NCBI GenBank assembly: GCA_002347185.1
Contig: DDXK01000055.1
Coordinates: forward strand, 1 to 41,742
DNA: 41,742 nucleotides
Direction: 5' to 3'
Source: Desulfobulbaceae bacterium UBA2262
GTDB lineage: Bacteria; Desulfobacterota; Desulfobulbia; Desulfobulbales; Desulfurivibrionaceae
Positions 1 to 8,265 of this stretch are shown in pieces (position 1 is the stretch's first letter; each line of letters starts with the position of its first letter). Under the pieces are notes generated by a model. That model did no database searches. It was not told the origin of the DNA and saw only the letters and a program-made list of their open reading frames with translations. A program made the translations under genes and the position numbers.

Positions 1-2867
1 GTCTTGCCCAGCCCCATGTCGTCGGCCAGGCAAGCGCCTACCCCCAAGCAGGCCAGGCGGGCCAGCCATTTGAAGCCATCCGCCTGGTAGTCGCGGAGTT
101 CCGCCCGCAGGGTGCCGGGAAGGGCTGGCTCATAGTTCTCCGCGGCCTTGAGGCGTTCTTCCTGTTCCCGCCAGCGCGCATCCACCTCGAGCCTGCCCAC
201 CCCGGCGGTAAATTCCTCCAGGGCCAGGGCGGCAAGGGGGTGGAGGCGGAGGCTGTTTTTCCGCACTTCGCTGAAGGCGGCCAGCTCGTCGAGCCGTTTG
301 CGCAGCTCCCGGGAGAGGGTGAGAAAATGGCCGTGTCCCAGCGGGATGAAGCGGCTTCCCGTGGTCTGGGCCAGGTCGAGCAGCTTGCGCATGTCGAGGA
401 CCAGCGATTCGTCGAGCCTGAGCGAGCCGCTCATCTCAAACCAGTTGTTGTGTTCCCGGATGCCGAGAAAGATTTGATTCAGTTCGGCCGGAGGGCTTAC
501 GGTCAGTTTTTCCCCTTCCGGCCATTCGATGATCACGCTTTCCGGCAGGCTTTGCAGTTCGAGAAGCAGCTGCAGGCATTCCTCCGGGTCCTGAAGGATC
601 CACTCCCGTTCCAGGTCAGGAGTCGTGGCGAGCATCGGGCAGGACGCCTCGACCAGGCGCGCGTTTTCTTCTTCCTCGTCCAGGCGGCGCTTGGTCTGCA
701 CCCGCTTGTCGTTGATCTGGACGATGATGGTTTTCGGCCCTTCTCCTGGCCTCTGGTAGGGCCCCTCGGGGTGGAGAGGCCGGACGAGCATGGCCAGGCG
801 AAAGCCGAGCCCGTAAGGGAGGAGCTGCATATGGATGCGGGAATCTGCGGCCACCTCCTCGATACCGGTGGATCTTCCGTCGATGGTTGAATGAACGGTC
901 ATGAAAGAGGAGATATTGCCCAGGGCGGCGAAGAGCTCGTCCTTGCCGGTCACCGGCACACGCAGTCCCTCGGCGCCGATGATCCTCGCCACCCGGCGGT
1001 GCTCGTCGCCGATGGGATAGAGCTTGAAGCGGGTCGGTGTCTCCCGGATGACGGTAACGGCCTCCGTGGGAGCGAGGGGGGGATGGAATTGCACCTGGAG
1101 GGTGTCGCCCTGCTGGTCGACCCGCAGTTCCGGTTCGCCCTTGAGGATTTCCACTGGCGTGCGCGGCGAATTGGCGAGAAAGACGTGGGGGTGGCCGATG
1201 AGGGCGAGAAGCGCCTGCCCGGTGGCGAATTTGTAACTGATTCCACGCGAATCGCGCTGTTCGATGATGGTTTCGCAGAGCTGTTCATCCTGGCGGCTCA
1301 AAAAGGGCGGCCGTTTTTTTCGAAAGAGTTTTCTGAGGGCGATGGCCCTGCCCTTGGTCCAGATCTGGCGCGGAGTGAGCGATTGGATCTTGGGCAGGAT
1401 GGTGATCTCCCGGCTGCTCAGATCATAGTCGACGAGCAGGGCCAGTCGGTGCTGCGCTCTTTCTTCCTGCTCCTGCCCAGGCCCCGAGGTGAAATTGAGG
1501 GCGCGCAGGGCGCGCTGCCACTGTTCCTCGGGCTTGACGGCCCAGACAAGGGAGATGGCGGACGGCGGGTCCCCCGTTTCCTCGCTCAGGGCAAGGAGGT
1601 CGGCGTATTGGCTTGCCAGCCAGGCGTAACCCTGGGCGGCCGCTTTCTTCCGCAGGGCTTTGAGGTGCGGGAAGAGGAGGCGTTCCGGCCTTCCCTCGAT
1701 CCAGTAGCTGGCAAGCCCCCAGGCGAGCAGGGTGATGCTGTGCGGCCTGGGCAGTTGCCTGGCGGCGAGGAGCTTCTCCCGGGCCAGGGCCAGCCGGTTC
1801 TCCTTGGCATCAACCACGGCGAGGAGCAGGGTGTAGGCGGGCAGAAAGGGATTGTGCGGCTGCAGGGCCTCGACATCGGCAACCGCCTTCCTGATGGCCC
1901 CGTGCCTTGCGTAGCTGCCATCGCGCAGCAGGGCCAGGAGATAGAAAAAGCCCTCAATTCCGGTAAAATAGGCCTGTTCGTTCTGGTTGCCCTTCCGGAT
2001 CAGGGCAAGATCCTCCTCGTAAGAGGCGATGGCCAGGGCGGTGTCGCCGGCGCTGAAGTGTTGCCAGCCGTGCAGGCCCAGGGGCGACCCCGGCGCATGC
2101 GGGCCGGAGAGGCAGGCCTTTGCCCGCTCGAATTCGCCGCGCAGGAAAAGCTCGGAGACGAGGAGGTAGGCAAAGGAGGCGCGTTCTTCCGGGGAAAGGG
2201 GGGCGAGGAATTCCGCATCTTCCAGGTAGGAGATGGGCAGGATTGCCCCTTCGAGGTTGCGCATGCTGGCCATGAATATCTGGTTCAAGGCATAGAACTG
2301 GATGTGCAGGGGCAGACGTTTGAACCAGGGCGCTGAAAAAGGCTGCCCGCAGAGGCGGACCATGGGGTTTTCCGGAAAGCGGCGGGGAAAGCGGGCCTGC
2401 AGGTCGAGGAGGCGCAGGAGGTTTTGGGTATAGGCGGTTTCGTCGAACAGGAAGAGGGCGAGGCGCAGATCCCGGACGGCTCGCCGCCAGAGAAGTTCCG
2501 GTTCGGGGTTGTCGCTCATTTCCGGGGCGGGAAAGGCCCTCTGGCAGGCGGCGGCCAGGGCGGGAAAGAATTTCTGGTCCATGGCCTCTCTGGCGGCGGC
2601 TTCCTGCAGGTCCTGGGCGACGAGCAGCTTCTGGTCGAGAAGTTTTTTGGCCAGGAGGCTCTCCAGAGCAGACTCCAGTTCCGGCCTGGTGGCGCGGGAG
2701 GCGGCCTGACGCAGTTCGGGGAGGAGAAGAAAGGCCAGCAGATCCTCCCGATCCAGCGGTTCTCCGAGGAGGGCGCAGGCCTGGAGAACAAGGCCTTGCA
2801 GCGGCGGAAGATCCAGCGCATTATTATGGTTGGCGCGGGGTTCTTTTTTGTGTGGTTTGCTGGTCAT
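1..2867 (-). CDS. SNF2/DEAD-type helicase, N-terminal part (3' end outside window)
   Basis: Reading the minus strand from ATG at 2867 gives an uninterrupted 955-codon frame that runs off the left edge of the window. An in-frame TAA lies four codons before this ATG, so it is the first possible start; a weak AGGCGG lies just before it. Residues up to about 420 are leucine/alanine-rich and look like a helical repeat scaffold. A mixed region follows to about 900. The helicase core starts only near residue 919 (ELRDYQADGFKWL, the Q-motif region of SNF2 proteins) and the last visible residues are the Walker A/motif I ADDMGLGKT. Known bacterial relatives are Swi2/Snf2 ATPases that remodel protein-DNA complexes. 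The motor lobes must lie beyond the window. The roughly 900-residue N-terminal extension is long, and its role is unknown. The gene diverges from the metallo-beta-lactamase gene at 3069. Confidence 0.85.
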   Translation of the reverse strand, partial: MTSKPHKKEPRANHNNALDLPPLQGLVLQACALLGEPLDREDLLAFLLLPELRQAASRATRPELESALESLLAKKLLDQKLLVAQDLQEAAAREAMDQKFFPALAAACQRAFPAPEMSDNPEPELLWRRAVRDLRLALFLFDETAYTQNLLRLLDLQARFPRRFPENPMVRLCGQPFSAPWFKRLPLHIQFYALNQIFMASMRNLEGAILPISYLEDAEFLAPLSPEERASFAYLLVSELFLRGEFERAKACLSGPHAPGSPLGLHGWQHFSAGDTALAIASYEEDLALIRKGNQNEQAYFTGIEGFFYLLALLRDGSYARHGAIRKAVADVEALQPHNPFLPAYTLLLAVVDAKENRLALAREKLLAARQLPRPHSITLLAWGLASYWIEGRPERLLFPHLKALRKKAAAQGYAWLASQYADLLALSEETGDPPSAISLVWAVKPEEQWQRALRALNFTSGPGQEQEERAQHRLALLVDYDLSSREITILPKIQSLTPRQIWTKGRAIALRKLFRKKRPPFLSRQDEQLCETIIEQRDSRGISYKFATGQALLALIGHPHVFLANSPRTPVEILKGEPELRVDQQGDTLQVQFHPPLAPTEAVTVIRETPTRFKLYPIGDEHRRVARIIGAEGLRVPVTGKDELFAALGNISSFMTVHSTIDGRSTGIEEVAADSRIHMQLLPYGLGFRLAMLVRPLHPEGPYQRPGEGPKTIIVQINDKRVQTKRRLDEEEENARLVEASCPMLATTPDLEREWILQDPEECLQLLLELQSLPESVIIEWPEGEKLTVSPPAELNQIFLGIREHNNWFEMSGSLRLDESLVLDMRKLLDLAQTTGSRFIPLGHGHFLTLSRELRKRLDELAAFSEVRKNSLRLHPLAALALEEFTAGVGRLEVDARWREQEERLKAAENYEPALPGTLRAELRDYQADGFKWLARLACLGVGACLADDMGLGK

Positions 2868-3068
2868 GGAGCCGCCTTAGGCGCGAAGCAGGGTGTTGGG
2901 TCTGGCGCATAAGGGTTCTTTTGATACAGCGCTGCCAACCAGGGCTTGCAGTGCTGCCTGCTGGCCGGAGCCCTGTTTTGGGTGGTGCATTGCCGGCAGG
3001 GCAGGATAATGCTGTTCATGGGGGAAGAGGTCTCGATGCGGAAGAGCGACACAGGGGGAGCGTCGGCC

Positions 3069-3836
3069 ATGAAGATTCAATTTCTGGGGGTCGGCGAAGC
3101 CTGCGACCCGACCAGGTTCAATACCTCTTTGCTGGTGACGGCCGAAGGCCGGACCACTCGGCATTATATCCTACTTGACTGCGGCTTTACCACCCCCCAT
3201 CGCTATTTTCTTGATTGCCGGGAAGCGGACGCGCTTGACGCCCTCTGGATCTCTCACTTTCATGGTGATCATTTTTTTGGCCTCCCCCTTCTGCTTCTGC
3301 GTTTTTGGGAGATGGGCCGGGCAAAGCCGCTTATTCTCATCGGCCCGGCCGGACTGCAGGAGAAGGTCAAGCAGGCCTTTGCCCTCGCCTATCCCTCCTT
3401 GCTGGCCAGGCTCCGCTACCAACTGCGCTATCTGCCGGTTTCCCCTGGCTCTCCTCCTTTGCGGGCCGCGGGCTGCACCTGGCAGGCTGCGCAGGTCGAA
3501 CATGCGCAGCCTGCCCTTGCCCTCAGGTTGAGCGCGGGGGGCAGATCCCTTTATTACAGCGGCGATGGCCGGCCCACCCCGGCCAGTGCCGAGCTGGCCA
3601 AAAACGCAGCCCTGATCGTGCATGAGGCGTACAGGGCAAGCGGGGAGACCCCCAACCATTCCAGTATCGGCGCCAGCGTTTCCTTTGCCCGCCAGGCCGG
3701 GGCCAGGATGCTGGCCCTGGTCCATCTCGCCCACTTCGAGCGGGAGCAGGCCGAGGAGAGGCTGCGCGAGCTTGGGCCGGACCAGGGAGGGCTCAAGGTT
3801 TTTCTCCCCGAGCCGGGCGATGCAATCGTGCTTTGA
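3069..3836 (+). CDS. RNase Z-like metallo-beta-lactamase fold hydrolase
   Basis: A 255-residue MBL-fold protein. The metal motif HFHGDH sits at residues 63-68 (H63, H65, D67, H68). Later ligand candidates are the His in VEHAQP, the Asp in YSGDGRP and the His pair in LVHLAH, in the order typical of RNase Z/ElaC-type enzymes. The N-terminus (MKIQFLGVGEACD) also fits that branch. Family members cleave tRNA 3' trailers or other phosphodiesters; a full-length RNase Z is usually longer (about 300 residues), so the substrate here is uncertain. I chose ATG 3069 because AGGGGGAG lies about 10 bases before it. The frame is open upstream to an ATG at 2946, but that extension is not family-like. The gene diverges from the helicase gene and is followed by a strong hairpin. 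Confidence 0.8.
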   Translation: MKIQFLGVGEACDPTRFNTSLLVTAEGRTTRHYILLDCGFTTPHRYFLDCREADALDALWISHFHGDHFFGLPLLLLRFWEMGRAKPLILIGPAGLQEKVKQAFALAYPSLLARLRYQLRYLPVSPGSPPLRAAGCTWQAAQVEHAQPALALRLSAGGRSLYYSGDGRPTPASAELAKNAALIVHEAYRASGETPNHSSIGASVSFARQAGARMLALVHLAHFEREQAEERLRELGPDQGGLKVFLPEPGDAIVL

Positions 3837-3842
3837 AGTCAG

Positions 3843-3883
3843 GGCCTCGGCAAAATGGCCCGGCTGGCCTTCATGCCGAGGCC
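3843..3883 (+). other. Strong inverted repeat just after the MBL gene
   Basis: Perfect 9-bp arms GGCCTCGGC (3843-3851) and GCCGAGGCC (3875-3883) start six bases after the stop codon. The loop contains two further GGCC blocks that can pair, so the RNA would fold strongly. No T tract follows, so it is not a classical intrinsic terminator. It may protect the 3' end of the upstream mRNA or slow polymerase. Confidence 0.5.
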
Positions 3884-3905
3884 AAGGAGAAAAGGGTGAA
3901 TATGC

Positions 3906-3933
3906 TTGCTTCTCTTGCCGGCATGATTACAAT
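3906..3933 (+). promoter_or_regulatory. Candidate sigma-70 promoter for the BI-1 gene
   Basis: TTGCTT (3906-3911), a 16-base spacer and TACAAT (3928-3933). The -10 box matches five of six consensus bases; the -35 box is weak. It would start RNA near 3940, about 40 bases before the ATG at 3982. Confidence 0.4.
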
Positions 3934-3981
3934 AGTCCCACCATTTTCAGAGACAGTGAAACAGCAGACAAGGAGAACGCA

Positions 3982-4698
3982 ATGTACGGAAGTGAACAGC
4001 AGAGAACCTTGCCCTTGGAGCAAGCCAGCTCCCAGGCCGCCACCCTTTTTCTGGCAAAGGTGTTCAACTGGATGGCCGTCGGCCTCGGCCTCACCGGCCT
4101 CAGTGCCTTTCTGGTCGCCAGCACCCCGGCCCTGCAGCGGCTCATCTTCGGCAACCAGATCCTCTTCTACGGGTTGATCTTCGGCGAGCTGGGGCTGGTA
4201 TTCTATCTTTCCGCCAGGGTCGAAAAAATCAGCGCCAGGGCGGCCACGAATCTTTTCCTGCTCTACTCGGTCCTGAACGGTCTCACCCTCTCCGCCATCC
4301 TTCTCCTCTATACCGGCTCCTCCATCGCCGCCACCTTTTTCGTGGCCGGCGGCATGTTCGTGGCCATGGCGGTTTACGGAACCGTCACCAAGAGGGATCT
4401 GACCAGCCTCGGTTCCTTTCTTTTCATGGGGCTGATCGGCATGATCATCGCCTCGGTGGTCAACATCTTTCTCGGCAGTGCCATGGTTTCCTGGGTTGTC
4501 TCCGCCATCGGCGTCATCGTCTTCACTGGCCTGGCAGCCTATGACGTCCAGAAGATCCTGCGGATCGGCGGGGGCGGCATCATGGCGAGCGGCGAGGCGG
4601 CGATCCAGAAGGGGGCGATCATGGGCGCCCTGGCCCTTTATCTTGATTTCGTCAATCTCTTCCTGCATCTGCTCCGCTTTCTCGGCGACCGGCGCTGA
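3982..4698 (+). CDS. Bax inhibitor-1 / YccA-YetJ family membrane protein
   Basis: A 238-residue, almost entirely hydrophobic protein with about seven membrane helices. It has the usual length and layout of bacterial BI-1 (UPF0005) proteins: a short hydrophilic N-terminus, six closely packed helices and a final re-entrant segment. The family signature GLAAYDVQKI and the later ALYLDFVNLFLHLLR contain the two conserved Asp residues that in B. subtilis YetJ form the pH-sensing calcium gate. Members act in the inner membrane as calcium leak channels or as partners of FtsH; which applies here is not visible. ATG 3982 is preceded by AAGGAG at ideal spacing. Longer frames upstream have no family similarity. 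The gene ends just before a bidirectional terminator and appears to be a single-gene unit. Confidence 0.9.
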   Translation: MYGSEQQRTLPLEQASSQAATLFLAKVFNWMAVGLGLTGLSAFLVASTPALQRLIFGNQILFYGLIFGELGLVFYLSARVEKISARAATNLFLLYSVLNGLTLSAILLLYTGSSIAATFFVAGGMFVAMAVYGTVTKRDLTSLGSFLFMGLIGMIIASVVNIFLGSAMVSWVVSAIGVIVFTGLAAYDVQKILRIGGGGIMASGEAAIQKGAIMGALALYLDFVNLFLHLLRFLGDRR

Positions 4699-4724
4699 CA
4701 ACAGGTCAGCCGCAGGCAGTAAGC

Positions 4725-4768
4725 AAAAAAAAATCGGCCGGGGACTTCGATCCCGGCCGATTTTTTTT
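4725..4768. terminator. Bidirectional intrinsic terminator
   Basis: Arms AAAATCGGCCGGGA and TCCCGGCCGATTTT enclose a CTTCGA loop (4745-4750). A run of A precedes the stem and a run of eight T follows it, so the structure can end transcription from the BI-1 gene on plus and from the 4795-5721 gene on minus. Confidence 0.9.
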
Positions 4769-4794
4769 GCCTTGCGGCCGTGGGAGAGAGGAGA

Positions 4795-5721
4795 TCAACG
4801 CGCCGCTGGCGGCAGGGGATTTTTTTTCTCGCCGTATTGCGCCAGGTATTTGTCCTGAAGCTGCAGGAGCTTCGCTTCGTAGTCGTCGCGGCCGGCCAGG
4901 CTGGTCATGGCCTGCACTTCGGCGAGCAGCGCATCGAGAGCGGGTCTGATGTCGATGCCGTACCGGTTCAGGGAGGCATCGTTGGCCCGGTCAAGAACCA
5001 GGACCGAATAGTATTTAACCAGGGTCCGCAGCCGCGACTCGCGTCGGAAAAGGTACGATTGTCCGCCAAGGGTGTTGAGGAAAAAGCCTGCATACTCGTA
5101 GAGCCCTGCCAGGGGCAGTTTGATGAGCAGCCCGGTTTCCTGGCATTGGGGAGCAAGCTCCGACCAGCGGTAGAAGGCGGCCATGCCCGACTCCATGCCG
5201 TCCCGTTCCTGTTCGAGAATTTTTTTGATGAGGAAGAAATCGTCCTTGCGCAGGGTGCGGTAGAAATGGGCGGTGTTGTTCAGAATGGAGTGGAGGCTGT
5301 CGGTTTCTCCGGCCACAACCGGCGGCGTGGCGAAAAGCTTTTCGGCCACCTTGCTGAAATGGGCCTGGCTTCCTCCCTGCAATTTCTGGCTGACAACATA
5401 TTCCCTGCTGTCGAGGGTGGCGAAAAAGGCCTCGATCTCTTCCTCGCACAGCGCGCAGGGATCCTTCGCTTTTTCCGCCTGCAGGCCGGCATCCTCCGGC
5501 GCTGCCTGCCCTGGCGCGGAAGCGTGGGCAGGGATCTTCGGGGCGCTTGCCGGGGCAGCGGAGGGCTTGGGTTCCCGGATCACCTCAATGGCCGGACCCT
5601 TATCGCTGCTTGGCCAGAAATACCAGCCGGCCACCAGGAGAAGGGCCAGGAACGCTGCGGTGCCAACGGCCAGCGGCAGGGTGGTTTTTTCTTTGACTGC
5701 GCGTTTTTCCGGATTGCTCAT
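4795..5721 (-). CDS. Membrane-anchored protein of unknown function
   Basis: A 308-residue protein with a short basic N-terminus, one membrane helix at about residues 15-36 (LAVGTAAFLALLLVAGWYF), an Ala/Pro-rich linker to about residue 85 and a helical domain to the end. The first hydrophilic stretch after the linker carries CALCEEEIEAFF, a CxxC pair at the domain start. The topology is inner-membrane anchor with the main domain in the periplasm, by inference from the signal-anchor and Pro/Ala linker. I do not recognise a named domain. The ATG at 5721 has only a weak ribosome-binding sequence (GGAT). It stands downstream of the NorD/NorQ-like pair on the same strand but is separated from it by 268 bases, so it is probably its own unit. 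Confidence 0.65.
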   Translation of the reverse strand: MSNPEKRAVKEKTTLPLAVGTAAFLALLLVAGWYFWPSSDKGPAIEVIREPKPSAAPASAPKIPAHASAPGQAAPEDAGLQAEKAKDPCALCEEEIEAFFATLDSREYVVSQKLQGGSQAHFSKVAEKLFATPPVVAGETDSLHSILNNTAHFYRTLRKDDFFLIKKILEQERDGMESGMAAFYRWSELAPQCQETGLLIKLPLAGLYEYAGFFLNTLGGQSYLFRRESRLRTLVKYYSVLVLDRANDASLNRYGIDIRPALDALLAEVQAMTSLAGRDDYEAKLLQLQDKYLAQYGEKKNPLPPAAR

Positions 5722-5838
5722 GGTGTTCTATCCATTTGCGATGTGGTTGCGAATACCCCTCTACGGAAAGCTTAGGCACGTGACTGGCGCAGGGGCGGCG
5801 CGGGTAACAGCCACGGATCGTGCCTTCCTTCTCCATGC

Positions 5839-5847
5839 GGGGGGGGG
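5839..5847. repeat. Nine-G homopolymer in the 5722-5989 intergenic gap
   Basis: A run of nine G lies about 118 bases upstream of the 5721 start codon. Such runs can slip during replication and change promoter spacing. No clear promoter or terminator was seen in the rest of the gap. Confidence 0.5.
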
Positions 5848-5989
5848 AGACCCTCCCGGCGAGGGTGGGCCACGGATTTTAGAATCGCTTCAGTCTATCG
5901 CCCACGATGGGGAAGGTCAAACGAAAAGAGGACCGCTCCTGCTTGGCCCGGCGGGCTTTTTCTCAAGTACCACAGGTTTTTTCCACCGT

Positions 5990-8251
5990 TCAGGTGGTGA
6001 GGGTGCGGTAGATCTCCGGGATCCTCCTGGGCAGCTTGCGCACCTCGTTGATGAAGATATAGTTCACCTCCCCGTACATGTGGGCGATGTAGTCGTGGGC
6101 CTGTCGGTCGATGGTGATGCAGAAGGGGTGGATTCCCTTGCTCTTCGCCTCTATCAGGGCGTGCCGGGTATCCTCGATGGCGTAGTCGCCTTTGTAGCCG
6201 TCGTAATCCTCCGGTTTGCCGTCGGAAATGGTGATGAGCAGCCTTATCTTCGCCTCCCGTTCCGAGAGGATCCTGGTGAGGTGACGGATGGGAGGCCCCA
6301 TGCGCGTGTATTCCCGGGGGGCGATGGCGGCGATCCGGCCCTTGACCGTGTCGTTGTATGGTTCATCCAGATGTTTGATGTGGAAAAGCTCGGCCCGGCT
6401 CCGGCGCATCCCGGAAAAGCCGTAGATTCCGTAAGGATCGCCCAGGGCGGCGAGGGATTCGCAGAGCAGGACCAGGGCTTCCTTGATGGCGGTGCCCACC
6501 CAGCCTTCGGTGGAGGAGGAGAGGTCGACGAGAAAGAGGGCGGCAACGCTCCGCTGCTCGCGGGCCAGCCGGATGAAGAGGTTTTCCGAGGGCGCCAGAC
6601 CGGCCCGGAGGTCGGTCAGCGATTCGGTGAGCGCGTCCAGGTCGATGTCGTCACCTTCTTTTTGCCTCTTGACGAAGCGTTCCTGGGTGCGCAGCATTTC
6701 AAACTGCCTCCGGAGCTTCATGAGGTCGCCGCCGTACTTGGCGAGGGTGGAGCCGATGAAGGTGCCCCTGGTCGGCGCGATTTCCTTGAGCGAGAGCGAA
6801 CACCAGTTCTTACGAAAATCACGGCGCCGAAAGTCCCATTCATCGTAGATGTTGACCCCGCCCAAGGCTTCCCCCTCTTCCCCGGGTGGGGGAGCGCCCC
6901 GAGCCACCCCCTTGCCGCTCAGGTGCATGGCGCTGCTGATGTACTGGGCCGGGACGTGGCCCAGATCGTCGTTGATTTCCCTGGCAAGGGCCTGCAGCTC
7001 CCTGGGCAGCGGGAGAAGGGTGTCGTCGATGGTGAGGAAGCTGGTGGTTTCTCTGGCAGAGGGTGGCGGGCTGCCAGGACGCTTTTTTTGCTTTTCCGGA
7101 TTGATGAGCAGGGCCTGCCCCTCGCTGATTTTTGGTGTGGCCGTTTCCTGGTTTTTCTCCGCTGACAATGGAATTTGCGCGTTTTTTGTCCCGAGGAGGG
7201 AGGCGAGGGCGGTGATGAACTTCGCCTTTGCCTCCCTGCGCCGTTTTTGCCGGACCTCCTGCACGGCGGCCAGCCGCAGGACGCCCTGGAAGGGAAGGGG
7301 GGCGGGGATGGTTTCGCCGGCGGCAAGGGCCGCATAGGCATCCGCCAGCAGGGCGAGGGATGCGGCGGCACTGGCCGGCGCCGAATCCGGCTTGTGGCCG
7401 AGGATGCTTTCCTGCAGCGCGGAGTAGAGGAGATTGTGGTTTCCGGAAAGGACTTTCTCGGCGAGAAGGCCGAGAAGGGGGGCGCATTCGCGCATCAGCC
7501 CCGGCAGGGCAGCGCGGAGAAAGGCGGCGGCCCGGGCGGTTTCAGCCAGATGGTAGAGGCGCTCCGCCTGTTCCGGCGAGGGAAAGAGCTGAAAGAATTC
7601 GGCAAGCCAGGGTTCGGCGGTCGCAAGGCGGCGGTGAGCGCATTGTTCGAGGCCCTTGACCAGGGGGGCGGCCTCGGCGAGGGAGGGACGGAAGGTGCCG
7701 AGGGTTGTAAAAGCCCACTGAAAGGAGATGGTGAGTTTGTAGAGGCGGAAATTGTCGGTCCGGGTTGGCAAGAGATCGAGCTCCGGCGGGAGAAAGATGG
7801 TGGCCGTGTCGGTGTAGACCTCCGGGCCTTGGGCCAGCGCAACCGGGGAGCCGAACAGGCCGGTGGCGTAAGGGGCGAGGCTGCCGGCCGCCTCCGGGAA
7901 ACGGACCTTCGTCTCTCCCCGCAGACGGCAGAGAAAGTTCTTCTCCACCTCGTCAAGGAGGGCCTGCCCGGCCAGGAGGCCCCCTGACTCGTAAGCGTCA
8001 AGCACGGCCTTCACCCAATCCGCAAGCTGGTCCGGGGCAAGGCAGCGCAGCCCTTCCGCCACCCGCTGCAGGAAGTTGCCGCAGAGGGAATGGCTCACCG
8101 GCCAGATAACCCTGACCTGGCGCAGGGTTTCGCCGAGCTGCTCCTCGGAGAGGGGCAGAAGCGGTTCGATCAGCTCCTCGAGTTCCCAGTCGTTCAGGAT
8201 ATCCGGAAGGATTGCCTCGGCAAAGCGTGCTTTCAAGTCGTTCTTCTGCAA
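5990..8251 (-). CDS. VWA-domain protein, NorD/CbbO-like AAA+ partner
   Basis: A 753-residue protein whose C-terminal part (about 565-753) is a von Willebrand A domain. The MIDAS motif is visible as DLSSST with D576, followed by TRMGPPIRH and the Asp in ITISDGKPED. The long N-terminal part is helical and not otherwise recognisable. NorD and CbbO proteins use the metal-bound VWA domain to bind a client enzyme while the partner hexameric ATPase remodels it; known clients are nitric oxide reductase (NorD) and RuBisCO (CbbO). The gene follows the ATPase gene with a 14-base gap, so the pair is one operon. No nor or cbb genes are in the window, so the client here is unknown. Confidence 0.8.
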   Translation of the reverse strand: MQKNDLKARFAEAILPDILNDWELEELIEPLLPLSEEQLGETLRQVRVIWPVSHSLCGNFLQRVAEGLRCLAPDQLADWVKAVLDAYESGGLLAGQALLDEVEKNFLCRLRGETKVRFPEAAGSLAPYATGLFGSPVALAQGPEVYTDTATIFLPPELDLLPTRTDNFRLYKLTISFQWAFTTLGTFRPSLAEAAPLVKGLEQCAHRRLATAEPWLAEFFQLFPSPEQAERLYHLAETARAAAFLRAALPGLMRECAPLLGLLAEKVLSGNHNLLYSALQESILGHKPDSAPASAAASLALLADAYAALAAGETIPAPLPFQGVLRLAAVQEVRQKRRREAKAKFITALASLLGTKNAQIPLSAEKNQETATPKISEGQALLINPEKQKKRPGSPPPSARETTSFLTIDDTLLPLPRELQALAREINDDLGHVPAQYISSAMHLSGKGVARGAPPPGEEGEALGGVNIYDEWDFRRRDFRKNWCSLSLKEIAPTRGTFIGSTLAKYGGDLMKLRRQFEMLRTQERFVKRQKEGDDIDLDALTESLTDLRAGLAPSENLFIRLAREQRSVAALFLVDLSSSTEGWVGTAIKEALVLLCESLAALGDPYGIYGFSGMRRSRAELFHIKHLDEPYNDTVKGRIAAIAPREYTRMGPPIRHLTRILSEREAKIRLLITISDGKPEDYDGYKGDYAIEDTRHALIEAKSKGIHPFCITIDRQAHDYIAHMYGEVNYIFINEVRKLPRRIPEIYRTLTT

Positions 8252-8265
8252 GTGGCCCCTTTTTT

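Noticed and set aside
240..2336. Long plus-strand open frames opposite the helicase gene
   Set aside because: They are the complementary frame of a real minus-strand coding sequence with SNF2 motifs; they show no ribosome sites or domains.
3006..3025. GATAAT as a promoter for the MBL gene
   Set aside because: No -35 box at a workable distance.
5948..5965. GCCCGGCGGGC followed by T run as a terminator
   Set aside because: The stem is only four to five bases with a one- to three-base loop, and no plus-strand gene precedes it.
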